A stretch of DNA of 64,000 nt from Peribacillus huizhouensis (GTDB taxonomy: Bacteria; Bacillota; Bacilli; Bacillales; DSM-1321). Both the position numbers and the translations under genes were made by a program. The DNA is taken from NCBI RefSeq assembly GCF_014138605.1, contig NZ_JACJHX010000001.1, forward strand, positions 1 through 64,000, given 5' to 3'. Under the pieces are notes generated by a model. That model saw only the letters and a program-made list of their open reading frames with translations. It was not told the origin of the DNA and searched no databases. The number at the start of each line of letters is the position of its first letter. Within the stretch, counting starts at the first letter, position 1. This document shows, one piece after another, positions 35,756 to 47,212 of the stretch.

Positions 35756-36364
35756 ATGACATGGGAGATACTAACGATAATTGGTACGATTGCTTTTGCT
35801 ATAAGCGGCGCAATTATCGCGATGGAAGAAGAATATGATATATTAGGTGTTTATATTTTGGGCGTTGTTACCGCCTTTGGTGGGGGAGCCTTGCGAAATC
35901 TTTTAATTGGGGTTCCCATATCAGCGTTATGGGATCAAGGTACAAACTTTATCATTGCGCTAATTTCAATAACGTTTGTTTTTCTCTTCCCTAAAAATTT
36001 ATTAAAACATTGGAAAACATGGGGCAATTTTACTGATGCAATTGGGCTCTCAGCTTTCGCCATTCAAGGTGCACTTTATGCCATTGACCTAAATCGTCCT
36101 TTAAGCGCTATTCTTGTAGCTGCCGTACTTACTGGTTGTGGTGGCGGTATGATCCGGGATTTATTAGCACATAGAAAACCGCTTGTTTTAAAGGATGAAA
36201 TATACGCTTTATGGGCTATTATTTGCGGCCTTTTCATTGGACTTAACAGTTCTATAGAACCTTGGCAATTATATTGCTTATTCCTAGCAATTACAGTATT
36301 AAGAGTTCTATCATATTCGTACAACTGGAAACTTCCAGCAAGGAATATTAATCAATACAACTGA
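35756..36364 (+). CDS. TRIC-type cation channel family protein (UPF0126)
   Basis: 202 residues with six to seven membrane segments and two related halves, each carrying the family signature: TAFGGGALRNLLIG (about residue 38) and TGCGGGMIRDLLAH (about 125). Prokaryotic TRIC homologues are trimeric monovalent-cation channels; some annotations list the family as a putative glycine transporter. GAGG precedes ATG 35756. It reads against the neighbours and is flanked on both sides by family B repeat sequence. Confidence 0.85.
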   Translation: MTWEILTIIGTIAFAISGAIIAMEEEYDILGVYILGVVTAFGGGALRNLLIGVPISALWDQGTNFIIALISITFVFLFPKNLLKHWKTWGNFTDAIGLSAFAIQGALYAIDLNRPLSAILVAAVLTGCGGGMIRDLLAHRKPLVLKDEIYALWAIICGLFIGLNSSIEPWQLYCLFLAITVLRVLSYSYNWKLPARNINQYN

Positions 36365-36371
36365 TTGTTAT

Positions 36372-36425
36372 TAAGTGAAACTTCAATCAGCTGGGATTTT
36401 ACTGCCCAGTAATGCGGGATAAATC
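36372..36425 (+). repeat. Family B repeat, short copy
   Basis: AGTGAAACTTCAATCAG, then CTGGGATTTTACTGCCCAG and AATGCGGGATAAA, directly after the TRIC gene stop. CTGGG/CCCAG can pair. Confidence 0.6.
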
Positions 36426-36443
36426 GTAAATTCCAGTTAATTA

Positions 36444-36485
36444 GGGCTGCATTTTAGGCATTTCTTATCTCCTAAAAGCAGCCCT
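36444..36485 (+). terminator. Terminator of the TRIC gene
   Basis: GGGCTGCaTTTTAGG.../...CCTAAAAGCAGCCC followed by TTT. Confidence 0.75.
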
Positions 36486-36565
36486 TTGCTTATATTTATC
36501 TGATTGTAAAACTCAATATTGATCTTTTGGTGTAGATTTTCTTTCATCTAAGCCAAAATTATTTT

Positions 36566-36673
36566 CTAATTAACAGCTATTTCCCAATTCCCATATATTT
36601 TTTCCGAGGTAACTCCATCAAGAACGCTGTTTTCTATGACAATTTTCGATTTGTTAATTAAGTTTAGTTTCAT
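36566..36673 (-). CDS. 35-codon ORF directly after spoVK
   Basis: ATG immediately follows the spoVK stop codon, and GAAGATGAAGAA at the spoVK end could act as a ribosome binding site. Peptide begins MKLNLINKSKIVIENSVLDG. Could be a coupled small protein or the truncated start of a lost gene; not recognised. Confidence 0.3.
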   Translation of the reverse strand: MKLNLINKSKIVIENSVLDGVTSEKIYGNWEIAVN

Positions 36674-37627
36674 CTATTCTTCATCTTCTTCAAAAACAAG
36701 GTCCTGGCTCCTTAAGGTCACGAGGTCTCCACGTTCATATGAATCTTCAATCAATAATCTCATTGCTTGTGTCCTTATCGATTTTTCAATGATATTCCGA
36801 ATATAACGACCGTTCGAAAAAGATACCAGTCTCGGGTCGGCTTTGATTATTATTAAATGCTCTTTCAATTTACGTTCAGCATCCCTGCTAAGTACATATT
36901 CCCGATCATCGATCATTCTTTGTCCGATTTCCATCAATTGTTCAATCGAATAATCCGGAAAGTCTACTACAATAGGAAACCTTGAATGAAGACCAGGATT
37001 CAAGGTTAAGAAATAATCCATCTCTTTTGAGTAACCGGCAAGGATTAAGATAAATTCGTGTTGGCGATCTTCCATATGCTTCACAAGCGTGTCAATCGCT
37101 TCTTTTCCAAAATCCTTTTCTCCTCCCCTACCAAGTGAATAGGCTTCATCAATAAACAAAATTCCACCGATTGCTTTTTTTATTAAATCCCGAGTTTTTT
37201 GAGCTGTATGGCCAATATACTCACCGACAAGATCCGCTCTTTCCACTTCAATTAAATGGCCTTTGGAAAGTACATTCATCTTATGAAACAATTTACCAAT
37301 CAATCTAGCTACTGATGTTTTCCCCGTTCCAGGATTCCCTTTAAACATCATATGAAGAGCTTGCTGTCCAGACTTTAGCCCTCGCTCTTCCCGCTTTTTA
37401 TTCACATAAATCCATGCATATATTTCTTTAATCATCCGTTTCATTTCATCTAGCCCGACTAATGCTCCTAACTCCTCTTCCATTTCCTTCAGCGCAATAT
37501 GTTGAGGAGGTATATCTAAAACATGTTTTTCACGAATCGGAGGATCTTTCGGAATTGGCTTCCGCTTTTGTCCATTTAAGACAATATTAATCTGTCCGTT
37601 ATTTTTTTTACGGATCGGTTGTTCCAA
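36674..37627 (-). CDS. spoVK: Stage V sporulation protein K (AAA+ ATPase)
   Basis: 317 residues. KNNGQINIVLNGQKRK at the N-terminus matches B. subtilis SpoVK. Walker A FKGNPGTGKTSVARL, Walker B GGILFIDEAYSL, sensor/arginine region LNPGLHSRFPIVVDFPDYS. Required for spore maturation in B. subtilis; member of the CbxX/CfqX AAA family. The start is a TTG at 37627, because AGAGGTGA lies seven bases upstream and the protein then matches the family start; the frame open to 37687 would begin upstream of that site. Confidence 0.92.
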   Translation of the reverse strand: MEQPIRKKNNGQINIVLNGQKRKPIPKDPPIREKHVLDIPPQHIALKEMEEELGALVGLDEMKRMIKEIYAWIYVNKKREERGLKSGQQALHMMFKGNPGTGKTSVARLIGKLFHKMNVLSKGHLIEVERADLVGEYIGHTAQKTRDLIKKAIGGILFIDEAYSLGRGGEKDFGKEAIDTLVKHMEDRQHEFILILAGYSKEMDYFLTLNPGLHSRFPIVVDFPDYSIEQLMEIGQRMIDDREYVLSRDAERKLKEHLIIIKADPRLVSFSNGRYIRNIIEKSIRTQAMRLLIEDSYERGDLVTLRSQDLVFEEDEE

Positions 37628-37982
37628 TATATAGTCACCTCTCATACGACGAATAGAAAAAGGACAAGCCCAATTAGTGTTCGACAATTATTTTGTTTTT
37701 CCATAATTATATTCGTATCATGTCGTTTCCTGCGCTTTCCCAAGAAATAATCCCTCATTTATTTATATTCATAAATGAGTTATCTCAGTAGTAATTGTTT
37801 AAAATAGTCCTACTAAAACAAAAAGCTCCCTGATCAACTTTTGCTCAAGCATAAGGAAATAAAAATGAAAAGCATTTTGGTGAGCTGGAGACAAATACTA
37901 TCAAGAGACTTGAATACAAATCTCAAATTTTTTTAATTATCTACAACCCCATCCCCCACTATATTTTTTGGATCAACAAAAA

Positions 37983-38026
37983 ATACCCACTTAAAACAGA
38001 AGATTGTTTCTGTTTTAAGTGGGTAT
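37983..38026 (-). terminator. Terminator of hfq
   Basis: Very strong stem ATACCCACTTAAAACAGAA against its complement with a five-base loop; T run on the minus strand. The interval 37628-37982 shows no gene. Confidence 0.9.
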
Positions 38027-38045
38027 CGTTGTATTAACATTCCAT

Positions 38046-38276
38046 TTACTCTTTTGCTTCATAATCGATTTGTACATTCTTTTGCGGTGCGAAAGTAGAA
38101 ATCGCATGTTTAAAGACTAACTGTTGTTTTCCTTCAGATTCAAATAAAACGGTAAAGTTATCAAACCCTTTAACAAGTCCTCTAATTTGAAAACCATTTA
38201 ATAAAAAAACAGTCACATATGTACTATCTTTTCTTAACTGATTTAAAAATTGATCTTGAATATTTACTTGTTTCAT
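38046..38276 (-). CDS. hfq: RNA chaperone Hfq
   Basis: 76 residues. Sm1 motif [20 protein letters not shown] and Sm2 motif [12 protein letters not shown] (the Bacillus form of YKHAIST). Forms a hexamer that binds small RNAs and A-rich tails. GAGGAGGAAT before the ATG. Thirty bases after miaA in the same direction, the classic miaA-hfq pair. Confidence 0.97.
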   Translation of the reverse strand: MKQVNIQDQFLNQLRKDSTYVTVFLLNGFQIRGLVKGFDNFTVLFESEGKQQLVFKHAISTFAPQKNVQIDYEAKE

Positions 38277-38305
38277 CGTGTATTCCTCCTCATTCTCTCT
38301 ATGTA

Positions 38306-39271
38306 TTACATATTCGCGCTAAGTGATAGCTTTCCTGCTATATAAGTGGATATTTCTTCAGAAACAAATGAATTATTTCCTTGTTCCTGAATCTCATACC
38401 ATTGTACATCCATTTTATTACGAAACCAAGTAAGTTGACGCTTAGCGTAGCGGCGTGAATTTTGTTTTAAAGCTTCAATCGATTCTGCTAATGTTAGTTT
38501 TTCATCGAAATAATCGTATAATTCTTTATAACCAATTGCCTGTATCGATTGGCATTCTCTTAATCCTTGCTCATAAAAGCTCTTTACTTCATCAATTAGT
38601 CCCTGTTCGACCATGATATCAACACGATGATTAATTCGCTGATAAAGCGCTTCACGATTCATCGTCAAGCCGATTAGTGCAGTCTCATACTTTAATTCAG
38701 AGGTTTGGTTGTCAAGTTGATCAGACATAGTAATTCCTGTGCAATAATAAACTTCCAACGCTCGAATAATGCGTCTTACATTGTTAGGATGGATTCTCTT
38801 TGCGCTCTCAGAGTCGATTGACTGTAACTTTTCAATGAGAGGTGCAATTCCATCTGTTTCAACGATAGATTCCAATTTCTTTCTATATTCTGCATTAGAA
38901 GCTGCCTCCGAAAATTGATAATCGTAAATAACAGACTGAATGTAAAGACCTGTGCCTCCAACGATAATTGGCAGTTTACCACGCTTTTGGATATCCGCTA
39001 TGACGTGATTCGCTTGCTCTTGAAAATCAGCTGCACTAAATGATTCATTCGGCTCTTTAATATCCAGGAGATAATGAGGGATACCCTCCATTTCATCACG
39101 TGTTATCTTAGCTGTTCCAATATCCATTCCTTTATAAACTTGCATAGAATCTCCACTAATAATTTCCCCATTAAAGCGCTTTGCCATTTCTATACTCAGT
39201 TTTGTTTTCCCAACTGCTGTCGGGCCAATAATGACAAGTAGCTTATTGTTTGCTTGTTCCAAATCTTTCAC
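38306..39271 (-). CDS. miaA: tRNA dimethylallyltransferase MiaA
   Basis: 321 residues. Walker-type P-loop [20 protein letters not shown], then [17 protein letters not shown] and [15 protein letters not shown]. Transfers dimethylallyl to A37 of tRNAs reading U-starting codons; MiaB (coded 6 kb away) then methylthiolates this base. Followed by hfq. Confidence 0.97.
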   Translation of the reverse strand: MKDLEQANNKLLVIIGPTAVGKTKLSIEMAKRFNGEIISGDSMQVYKGMDIGTAKITRDEMEGIPHYLLDIKEPNESFSAADFQEQANHVIADIQKRGKLPIIVGGTGLYIQSVIYDYQFSEAASNAEYRKKLESIVETDGIAPLIEKLQSIDSESAKRIHPNNVRRIIRALEVYYCTGITMSDQLDNQTSELKYETALIGLTMNREALYQRINHRVDIMVEQGLIDEVKSFYEQGLRECQSIQAIGYKELYDYFDEKLTLAESIEALKQNSRRYAKRQLTWFRNKMDVQWYEIQEQGNNSFVSEEISTYIAGKLSLSANM

Positions 39272-39288
39272 TGCCTTATATAAATTTT

Positions 39289-39372
39289 ACTTTTCGTACG
39301 TTTAAAGCAGTCAAACATCATTCATCATAGACAAATGATAAATCGTTTATACCTCTAAAGCGTACGAAAAGT
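39289..39372. other. Long inverted repeat between mutL and miaA
   Basis: ACTTTTCGTACG (39289-39300) faces CGTACGAAAAGT (39361-39372) across 60 bases that also contain CATCATTCATCATAGACAAATGAT-like inner pairing. Could end mutL transcription or fold in the mutL-miaA read-through mRNA; no T run. Confidence 0.5.
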
Positions 39373-39415
39373 TATTTTCTCCAGACTATACTTAAATTAG
39401 TTTTATCTTATTAAA

Positions 39416-41374
39416 CTACATCACGCGTTTAAACATCTTCTCCATGTCGTAGCCCGAGTAATGAATAATGATCGGCCTCCCATGCGGGCATGTAAAAGGA
39501 TCAGATGATTGTCGCAGTTCATCCAAAAGTGCTTGGATTTCATCATTGCGAAGATGGCGATTAGCTTTAATCGAAGCTTTACAACTCATTAGGATAGCTG
39601 CTTCTTCACGAAGTTTCCTTATATCAACTTTTTTCATGGATAAGAGTTGTTCAATCATTTCTTCAATGATTTCCTGTTCAATTCCTCTAGGGAACCATTG
39701 CGGATGGGCTCGTACGATAAAGGAATTATAGCCGAATTCTTCTAAGAAGATGCCAACCTTTTCTAATTCCCCCATATTCTCATTAATGCGAATGCACTCG
39801 TCATTAGAAAATTCCAACGTTATAGGGACGAGCAATTCCTGCAGTTCATTTTCAACACGACCTACTTTTTCTGAGAAATACTCATACTTAATTCGTTCTT
39901 GAGCTGCGTGCTGATCAATGATATACAGTCCATTTTCATTTTGAGCAAAGATATACGTTCCATGCATTTGACCTATCGGATAAAGAACAGGAACTCTTGG
40001 CACATCCTTCGCGATGATTTCTGCTTCTTCCGTATATAATTCTGCCATATTTACTTCATTCTGAAATTCAGTAGTTGATTCCTCAATTACTTGATTATTA
40101 TTTCCTTCATTTTTTTCAGGAGCTGATTGAAAAACTCTATGATCTTCCTGGATTTTGTCAGGATAACCTTCGTCACACGGCAAGCCAGACTCATTCGAAG
40201 TAAACGGCTGACGATTGTTTTGATCATCTTCTCCTTCAATCTTTAAGAAATCTTTCAAAATGGATGGTTTTTTTTGAGCATTTTCTAGTTCTTCATTTCC
40301 CTTTTGAACGATATGGCCAAGATCAAGTGTAGTTTGTTCACTTATTGCTTGTTCTTTTTTTACAGGGGCAAATCCACTTGGAATTAATGCTCGTTCTTTA
40401 AAGGCGGATTTTATCGTTTCTGTGACAAGCTCGTTCAACTCTTGTTCTTTACTCAATCTTACTTCCATTTTTGCAGGATGTACATTGACATCTACCAATA
40501 TTGGATCCATTTGAATAGATAGAAGAACTATAGGGTATCTTCCAATTGGGAGTAGCGTGTGAAAGCCTTCCGAGATTGCTTTTGCCAATGGATAATTTTT
40601 AATAAATCTCCCATTTATCATCGTTGAGATATAATTTCTAGATGCACGGGTAATCTCCGGTAAAGCAATATAGCCTTGTATTGTGAAGTCTAATGATTCG
40701 CCAGTGATTGGGATCATCTTCTTCGCAATATTAATTCCATAAATGGCAGCAAGTACTTGGCGAACATCGCCATTACCATTTGTATGGAGCAGACGTTTGC
40801 CATTATGAGTAAGCCGAAAAGAGACTTCTGGATTGGCAAGGGCCAGTCGGTTGACGACATCTGTAATATTGCCTAACTCTGTATGGATTGTTTTCATATA
40901 CTTCAATCGTGCAGGTGTATTATAAAACAAATCAGCAACGAGTAGATCCGTGCCTTTTCTACTAGAATAGGCAGAAAACTCTTTAATAAGTCCTCCTTCA
41001 AGTACAATCTTTGTTCCCGGACCTTCTCCAGTACTTGTTTTCATTTCAAATTTTGAAACAGATGCGATACTTGGGAGTGCCTCACCACGAAAACCCAATG
41101 TACGAATCCTGAATAAGTCATTTTCATCTTTAATTTTACTAGTCGCGTGACGTTGAAATGCTGTTTTTACATCTTCTGGAAGAATCCCATCCCCATTGTC
41201 GATAATTCGAATCGAGGATAATCCTGCCTCTTCAATCTCAATTTCAATGATTGAGCTGTTTGCATCAATCGCATTTTCCACAAGCTCTTTCACAACTGAT
41301 GCAGGTCGTTCAACTACTTCGCCAGCGGCGATTTTATTCGATAACGCTTCATCGAGTTGGACAATTTTTGCCAA
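39416..41374 (-). CDS. mutL: DNA mismatch repair protein MutL
   Basis: 652 residues. GHKL ATPase N-terminus: [38 protein letters not shown]. After a variable acidic linker (about 350-450) comes the endonuclease domain with [15 protein letters not shown] and the C-terminal [12 protein letters not shown]. MutL links MutS mismatch recognition to strand nicking. Coded 15 bases after mutS in the same operon. Confidence 0.97.
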   Translation of the reverse strand: MAKIVQLDEALSNKIAAGEVVERPASVVKELVENAIDANSSIIEIEIEEAGLSSIRIIDNGDGILPEDVKTAFQRHATSKIKDENDLFRIRTLGFRGEALPSIASVSKFEMKTSTGEGPGTKIVLEGGLIKEFSAYSSRKGTDLLVADLFYNTPARLKYMKTIHTELGNITDVVNRLALANPEVSFRLTHNGKRLLHTNGNGDVRQVLAAIYGINIAKKMIPITGESLDFTIQGYIALPEITRASRNYISTMINGRFIKNYPLAKAISEGFHTLLPIGRYPIVLLSIQMDPILVDVNVHPAKMEVRLSKEQELNELVTETIKSAFKERALIPSGFAPVKKEQAISEQTTLDLGHIVQKGNEELENAQKKPSILKDFLKIEGEDDQNNRQPFTSNESGLPCDEGYPDKIQEDHRVFQSAPEKNEGNNNQVIEESTTEFQNEVNMAELYTEEAEIIAKDVPRVPVLYPIGQMHGTYIFAQNENGLYIIDQHAAQERIKYEYFSEKVGRVENELQELLVPITLEFSNDECIRINENMGELEKVGIFLEEFGYNSFIVRAHPQWFPRGIEQEIIEEMIEQLLSMKKVDIRKLREEAAILMSCKASIKANRHLRNDEIQALLDELRQSSDPFTCPHGRPIIIHYSGYDMEKMFKRVM

Positions 41375-41389
41375 ATTATCGCCTCACAA

Positions 41390-44008
41390 TTATTTTAGTT
41401 TTTTTTGCAGTTTATAAAGCATATTTAATGCATCAAGTGGTGTCATGTCTAATATTTCTAGCTTTTTTAAATCCTCAAGAACTTTATTTTCTTTTGAAGA
41501 AGTGACTTTTCCCTCTGAAGGCAGCGCCTGTTCAAAAAATGATAATTGCGCTTCCTTTTCTTCTTCTTGTTTATGTTGAATGTTTGCTTCAAAAACAATC
41601 TCAGAGCTAGCTGCTTGCGGGACAGCTAATGTATTTCCTTGTTCAAGCTGTGAAAGAATGATGTTTGCACGGTTGATTAGCGCTTCCGGCAGCTGTGCAA
41701 GCTTTGCAACATGGATTCCGTAACTTTTATCTGCCGGACCTTCTTTTATTTTATGCAGAAATACGACATGGCCATTTTGCTCAATAGCACTTACATGTAC
41801 ATTTTTCAACTTAGGTAGTTCTTCATCTAAAACGGTAAGTTCATGATAGTGAGTTGAAAACAGTGTCTTCGCCCCTATTTCTCCATGAATATATTCTATG
41901 ATTGCTTGAGCAAGAGCCATACCATCATATGTGCTTGTACCACGGCCAATTTCATCAAATAATATTAAGCTATTAGCAGTAGCATTTGTAATGGCATTTC
42001 TTGCTTCTAACATTTCAACCATAAAAGTACTTTGCCCAGAAATTAAATCATCCGCTGCGCCAATTCGGGTAAACACCTTATCAAATATCGGTAATATCGC
42101 TTCTTCTGCCGGAACATAACAACCGATTTGCGCCATAATAGACGTTAAGGCAATTTGGCGCATATACGTACTTTTCCCCGACATATTCGGACCTGTAATA
42201 AGCAAAACTTCTCGTTCAGTGTCCATATAACAGTCGTTAGGCACATACTCCTGTGATTGCAATACTTTCTCAACGACTGGATGTCGACCATTCTGCAATA
42301 CAATCTTTCTTTCTTCTGAAAATACAGGTTTTACATAATGTCGTTCTTCACTTATCGTCGCAAAGCTTTGTAATACATCTAGCTCACTGATTGTTTTTGC
42401 TAGAGCTTGCAAACGAGGGATAAATTCTTTAACACGCTCACGAATCCCCATAAACAGATCATATTCAAGACGAATGCTGTTTTCTTCAGCCTGGAGAATT
42501 AATGCTTCTTTTTCTTTTAATTCAGGCGTGATAAACCGCTCTGCATTTGATAATGTCTGTTTCCGTTCATAACGGGTATCATCCAGATTCTGAAGATTTG
42601 CTCGCGTTACTTCAATATAGTAACCAAACACTCGATTATAGCCGATTTTCAACGATTTAATTCCGGTTTTTTCTCGTTCTTCTCGTTCAAGCGTAGCAAT
42701 CCATGTCTTCCCATTCCGACTAGCATCACGGTATGTATCCAGTTCCGCGTGAAACCCATCTTGAATGAAATTCCCTTCTTTTATTGAAAGTGGTGGATTT
42801 TCAACTAGCGACGTTTCCAATAAATCTGTCAGTTCTTCACAAGGATCGATTTTTTCAGATAGAGAAGCCATGTCTTCATTTTCAATGCTCGCAATAATGT
42901 CACGTATATTCGGGAGCTGTTGAAGCGAGCGCTTTAATTGAATTAAATCTCTTGCATTGACATTGCCAAACGCGACCCGACCTGCTAATCTTTCCAGATC
43001 ATATACTTCTTTTAAACGCTCGCGAAGGTCTTGTCTTTCAAAATAATGACGGATAAGTGTTTCAACAAGATTACTTCTATGACTAATTTGCCCCTTGTCA
43101 ATTAAAGGACGATCAATCCATTGTTTAAGCATCCTTCCACCCATTGCCGTTTTCGTCTCATCAAGCAGCCATAAAAGTGAACCTTTCTTCCCTTTGCCAC
43201 GAATGGTTTCAGTTAGTTCTAAATTTATTTTAGAATAATAATCTAATTTCATATAATGATCTATTTCATAGGATTGTACAATTTGCAGATGATCTAAACT
43301 TCTCTTCTGAGTCCGAAATATATAATGCATCAGTCTGGAAGTAGTTTTTATACTCTTTGGATCATGTAACTTTGATAATAAGTTTGAAAACTGATCGCTA
43401 ACATCGATTTGATCTTCAAAAGAAAGTGCGGAAACACCTCGATCCTTCAATTGCTTTTGCCGATCTTCTTGAAAATCAGCTGCTAATACGACCTCTCTCG
43501 CTCCAACGATCGCTAATTCATTAAATATGCTATCAAACGAACCATCTGTAACGGTAACCTTACTTTCCCCAGTCGTTAAATCGGCATAAACAAATCCAAA
43601 TGTCCCATCAAAAAAATCAGAGATAGAGGCAATGTAATTATTTTCTTTTTCATCCATCCCTTTGCCGTCCATTTTCGTACCGGGGGTTATTAATTGGACT
43701 ACTTCACGACGAACGACTCCTTTCGCTTGCTTAGGGTCTTCGGTTTGCTCACAAATTGCGACTTTATATCCTCGCTCTATTAAAACATCTATATATGAAG
43801 CTGCAGAGTGATAAGGGATTCCACACATCGGAATGCGGTCTTCACTACCACCGCGACTTGTCAACGTAATTTCAAGTTCTTGAGAAGCGGATACAGCATC
43901 CTCAAAAAACATTTCATAAAAATCGCCTAAACGAAAAAATAAAAAGGCATCTTGATATTCTGCCTTGATTTTTAAATATTGTTGCATCATTGGCGTATTT
44001 GCTGCCAT
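41390..44008 (-). CDS. mutS: DNA mismatch recognition protein MutS
   Basis: 872 residues. Mismatch-binding motif [13 protein letters not shown], ATPase [40 protein letters not shown] and the STHYHELT signature. The C-terminal QLSFFEQ is a sliding-clamp-binding motif. ATG 44008 gives the standard MutS start ([19 protein letters not shown]); the upstream ATG at 44026 has no ribosome binding site while AAAGG lies before 44008. Confidence 0.97.
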   Translation of the reverse strand: MAANTPMMQQYLKIKAEYQDAFLFFRLGDFYEMFFEDAVSASQELEITLTSRGGSEDRIPMCGIPYHSAASYIDVLIERGYKVAICEQTEDPKQAKGVVRREVVQLITPGTKMDGKGMDEKENNYIASISDFFDGTFGFVYADLTTGESKVTVTDGSFDSIFNELAIVGAREVVLAADFQEDRQKQLKDRGVSALSFEDQIDVSDQFSNLLSKLHDPKSIKTTSRLMHYIFRTQKRSLDHLQIVQSYEIDHYMKLDYYSKINLELTETIRGKGKKGSLLWLLDETKTAMGGRMLKQWIDRPLIDKGQISHRSNLVETLIRHYFERQDLRERLKEVYDLERLAGRVAFGNVNARDLIQLKRSLQQLPNIRDIIASIENEDMASLSEKIDPCEELTDLLETSLVENPPLSIKEGNFIQDGFHAELDTYRDASRNGKTWIATLEREEREKTGIKSLKIGYNRVFGYYIEVTRANLQNLDDTRYERKQTLSNAERFITPELKEKEALILQAEENSIRLEYDLFMGIRERVKEFIPRLQALAKTISELDVLQSFATISEERHYVKPVFSEERKIVLQNGRHPVVEKVLQSQEYVPNDCYMDTEREVLLITGPNMSGKSTYMRQIALTSIMAQIGCYVPAEEAILPIFDKVFTRIGAADDLISGQSTFMVEMLEARNAITNATANSLILFDEIGRGTSTYDGMALAQAIIEYIHGEIGAKTLFSTHYHELTVLDEELPKLKNVHVSAIEQNGHVVFLHKIKEGPADKSYGIHVAKLAQLPEALINRANIILSQLEQGNTLAVPQAASSEIVFEANIQHKQEEEKEAQLSFFEQALPSEGKVTSSKENKVLEDLKKLEILDMTPLDALNMLYKLQKKLK

Positions 44009-44164
44009 CGTTTCAAAACCTTTCATGCTAGATCTATGTTTTGATTTATTATAACATACGGCCTATCCCGGTTTCACGCATACTCTTTTAGAAAAATGTC
44101 AATCAAAAGATTCAAATCATTCAATTTACTTATTAAAATCAGTAATATTCTTATCCATAATGAA

Positions 44165-44190
44165 ACCGGATGAACGACTGCACATCCGGT
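44165..44190 (-). terminator. Terminator of cotE
   Basis: ACCGGATG/CATCCGGT stem with a ten-base loop, 40 bases after the cotE stop. Confidence 0.6.
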
Positions 44191-44230
44191 CTTATTGCAA
44201 GTGCTTAAGTTATATTATTGAATGATTGAT

Positions 44231-44767
44231 TTATTCATCTTCAAATTCATCAAGAAAATCTGGATCAAGATCTTCGAAATCATCGTCTAAATCTGAATAC
44301 CAGTCATCATCATCACAGCCATGTGGATTAACAGCAACACAAACCTTCGTTTCTCCAATGACTTCCACAAAGAATTCCCGTTCCACATGAACTATAATTT
44401 TTTGTCCACATGGGGAAATGCAGGCTTCAATACAATTTGGCTGTTGTACAGCTTTTGCTATGACATCATGATCATCTTGACAATCAGGATCACGATATTT
44501 TAACGAGATAACATCACAATACGTAACCTTTTCCGTGACGACTTCGGTTTTTGTATTATGATTATAAGAATACCAAACGTTAATCTCGTAGCTGCCGCGA
44601 ATTTCTACCTTTTTGCCTACTTTCTCTGCCTCATACTTATGGTTGATGATCCAACAACCTAGAATACTAGTGGGATGATGAGCCGGGCAAATGGTGTGTT
44701 GGGACTTGGTAAATTTCCGTCCTTTCGCAACCACCGCTTTGGTTATAATCTCTCTATAGTGTGACAT
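44231..44767 (-). CDS. cotE: Outer spore coat morphogenetic protein CotE
   Basis: 178 residues. [20 protein letters not shown] and [16 protein letters not shown] match CotE, as does the strongly acidic C-terminus ([18 protein letters not shown]). CotE forms the ring that nucleates outer-coat assembly around the forespore in the mother cell. Ribosome binding site GAGGAGGG precedes the ATG. Own terminator; transcription is expected to be sporulation specific, and a CATAGGATG sequence about 45 bases upstream partly resembles a sigma-K -10. Confidence 0.95.
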   Translation of the reverse strand: MSHYREIITKAVVAKGRKFTKSQHTICPAHHPTSILGCWIINHKYEAEKVGKKVEIRGSYEINVWYSYNHNTKTEVVTEKVTYCDVISLKYRDPDCQDDHDVIAKAVQQPNCIEACISPCGQKIIVHVEREFFVEVIGETKVCVAVNPHGCDDDDWYSDLDDDFEDLDPDFLDEFEDE

Positions 44768-44956
44768 GCTAGCGAACCCTCCTCATACAGTTTCCATTCA
44801 TCCTATGCGTGTAAAAAGTCTAGTGTGCAAGTTATTTTTATTTAGAAACTGGATGTAATTAGATTTTTAACCTACACTAGTCTATGCGTCCACATAGGGA
44901 TATGTGTCATAGCTTGTAGGAGTCTGCGTTAGTAAGAATCAGTAGTGATATCACGC

Positions 44957-45004
44957 AAAAAGAAAGAGGATGTCCCTAATTGGGGCATCCTCTTTCTTTT
45001 TTTA
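44957..45004 (-). terminator. Terminator of miaB-ymcA
   Basis: AAAAAGAAAGAGGATGtCCC against GGGgCATCCTCTTTCTTTTTTT, overlapping the ymcA stop. Confidence 0.9.
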
Positions 45005-45430
45005 TGAACAACTATTACCGCCTGCGCGTACTTTAGAACCCGTTTCGCCACTTAAAAGATCGCCTTCAGTCGTTTCAATAATAATATCTGTTACACGATT
45101 AGATATTTGTGAAGCGACCATCTGTAGTAAGTCGTTTACATCTACCTGTGACTGTTTGAATTCCTGAACAATTGGTAATTCATCCAATTCTGTTTCAAGT
45201 GCGGTAAGTTTACTCTGTGTTTGTTGATAAGCTTTTTCTTTGCCGTAATTTTGGAAATTAACTGCTTGTTTTTGTAGACTCTTCATGCTCGCAATCATTT
45301 CACGTACTTTTTGATTTTCATTGATTTGAGCTTCTGCGCGTTTGAAAAAGTCGACTTCATCTGTTTCTGCAATCATTTTCGCTAAATCTGCTGCTTTAGC
45401 TAGAATTTCATCTTTTGTAAAGTTCGCCAT
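45002..45430 (-). CDS. ymcA: RicA/YmcA regulator
   Basis: 142 residues, all-helical (YlbF/YmcA family): ILAKAADLAKMIAETDEVDF, FKRAEAQINENQKVREMIAS and VQEFKQSQVDVNDLLQMVAS. In B. subtilis it forms a 4Fe-4S-containing complex with YlbF and YaaT that directs RNase Y to specific mRNAs and speeds Spo0A activation. It follows miaB with a two-base gap; a cysteine near the end (GGNSCS) may be a cluster ligand. Confidence 0.93.
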   Translation of the reverse strand: MANFTKDEILAKAADLAKMIAETDEVDFFKRAEAQINENQKVREMIASMKSLQKQAVNFQNYGKEKAYQQTQSKLTALETELDELPIVQEFKQSQVDVNDLLQMVASQISNRVTDIIIETTEGDLLSGETGSKVRAGGNSCS

Positions 45431-45432
45431 CC

Positions 45433-46974
45433 TTATTCCCCCTTGATCGCTGCCACTTCTTCAACCATATCACCTTTTAACGACCATGTTTTTGCTTCGA
45501 TTACTTTCACCTTCACAATTTGGCCGATTGCAGATTTAGGTCCTTTGAAGTTGACTAATTTATTTTTCGTCGTATACCCAGCTAGAACGTCTGGATTGTT
45601 TTTACTTTCACCTTCGACAAGAACTTCAACGATTTGACCTTCGTATGCCTTCATTTTTTCAGCAGAAGTTTCGTTTACAAGTGCATTCAATCGTTGCAAA
45701 CGTTCTTTTTTGACTTCCATTGGGATGTTATCCTTCATTTTCGCAGCAGGAGTGCCTTCACGTGGTGAGTAAATAAACGTATATGCTGCATCGAATCCGA
45801 CCTCACGGAATAAAGATAATGTTTCTTCGAATTGTTCTTCTGTTTCATTTGGGAAACCGACAATAATATCCGTTGTTAAGGTAGCATTCGGAATCGCTGC
45901 TTTAATTTTTCTTACAAGCTCCAAATACTGCTCTCTCGTATATTTACGAGCCATGATTTTCAAAATATCACTGCTACCAGATTGGACTGGTAAATGGATA
46001 TGCTCGAGAAGATTACCACCTTTTGCAAGAACTTCAATTAAATGATCATCGAAATCACGCGGATGGCTTGTAGTGAAGCGAACACGCGGTATATCAATTT
46101 TGCGTATTTCGTCCATAAGATCCCCTAGACCGTATTGGATATCTTCTAAATCTTTTCCATAAGCATTTACATTTTGGCCAAGTAAGGTGACTTCCTTATA
46201 ACCTTGTGCTGCAAGATGACGCACTTCCTGAATAATTTCTTCAGGGCGACGACTTCTTTCTTTTCCTCTTGTATAGGGAACAATACAGTAGGTACAGAAT
46301 TTATCACAACCGTACATGATATTTACCCAAGCCTTCGTTTTCCCTTTACGGACTTTAGGTAGGTTTTCAATAACGTCTCCTTCTTTAGACCATACTTCAA
46401 TGACCATTTCCTTGGACATATAGGCATCATGTAAAATATGAGGCAAGCGATGGATGTTATGTGTACCAAAAATCATATCAACAAAACCATGCTTAGATAG
46501 AATTCGATTTACAACCGATTCTTCTTGAGACATACAGCCACATACACCAAGCAGTAAATCCGGCTTTTCCAGTTTCAATGATTTTAAATGACCGAGTTCC
46601 CCAAATACTTTATTCTCAGCATTTTCTCGTATTGCACATGTATTAAGCAAGATTACATTGGCATCGTCAACTGTGTCAGTTGCTTCATATCCTAATGCCA
46701 TAAAAATACCAGCCATAACCTCTGTATCATGTTCATTCATTTGACAGCCGTAAGTACGAATAAAAAACTTACGCCCCTCTCCCAATCCTTTTAATTGTTC
46801 TGGGATGGCAAATTGATCATATTTTACTTCTTCTTTACCGCGTTTTTTCGCTTCCTTCAAGGAAGGAGGAACGTATACAGCTTGGAAATATTTGCTGTAG
46901 TCCTTTTCGGATTTTTTGTCCGCTGGCTTTTCAGCAGTTATTTGTTGCGTTTCCAGGCGTTGTTTTTCGTTCAA
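45433..46974 (-). CDS. miaB: tRNA-2-methylthio-N6-dimethylallyladenosine synthase MiaB
   Basis: 513 residues. N-terminal UPF0004 domain with three cluster cysteines ([49 protein letters not shown]), radical-SAM [15 protein letters not shown] and a C-terminal TRAM domain. It adds a methylthio group to i6A37 made by MiaA. TTG start at 46974 follows GAGGGG with six-base spacing; an ATG upstream at 47004 lies before that site. Operon with ymcA. Confidence 0.95.
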   Translation of the reverse strand: MNEKQRLETQQITAEKPADKKSEKDYSKYFQAVYVPPSLKEAKKRGKEEVKYDQFAIPEQLKGLGEGRKFFIRTYGCQMNEHDTEVMAGIFMALGYEATDTVDDANVILLNTCAIRENAENKVFGELGHLKSLKLEKPDLLLGVCGCMSQEESVVNRILSKHGFVDMIFGTHNIHRLPHILHDAYMSKEMVIEVWSKEGDVIENLPKVRKGKTKAWVNIMYGCDKFCTYCIVPYTRGKERSRRPEEIIQEVRHLAAQGYKEVTLLGQNVNAYGKDLEDIQYGLGDLMDEIRKIDIPRVRFTTSHPRDFDDHLIEVLAKGGNLLEHIHLPVQSGSSDILKIMARKYTREQYLELVRKIKAAIPNATLTTDIIVGFPNETEEQFEETLSLFREVGFDAAYTFIYSPREGTPAAKMKDNIPMEVKKERLQRLNALVNETSAEKMKAYEGQIVEVLVEGESKNNPDVLAGYTTKNKLVNFKGPKSAIGQIVKVKVIEAKTWSLKGDMVEEVAAIKGE

Positions 46975-47212
46975 GAATATCCCCTCTTTCAATTCCATTT
47001 GCATGTATCATTCATACATCTCATTATTCTTGACTTACAACATACCATTTTAAACTATTAAAGGAATTTCAACAATCCTTTATCCTTTTTGTTCGGATTT
47101 TGCACCCGAATTAATAATATCTAAAAGTTCCATTCCTTCGTTTATCATGTTATTTACGTATTTTTATACTAGATGTAATCGAAGTGGGGTTCTGTATTAT
47201 GGGAAACCCATC

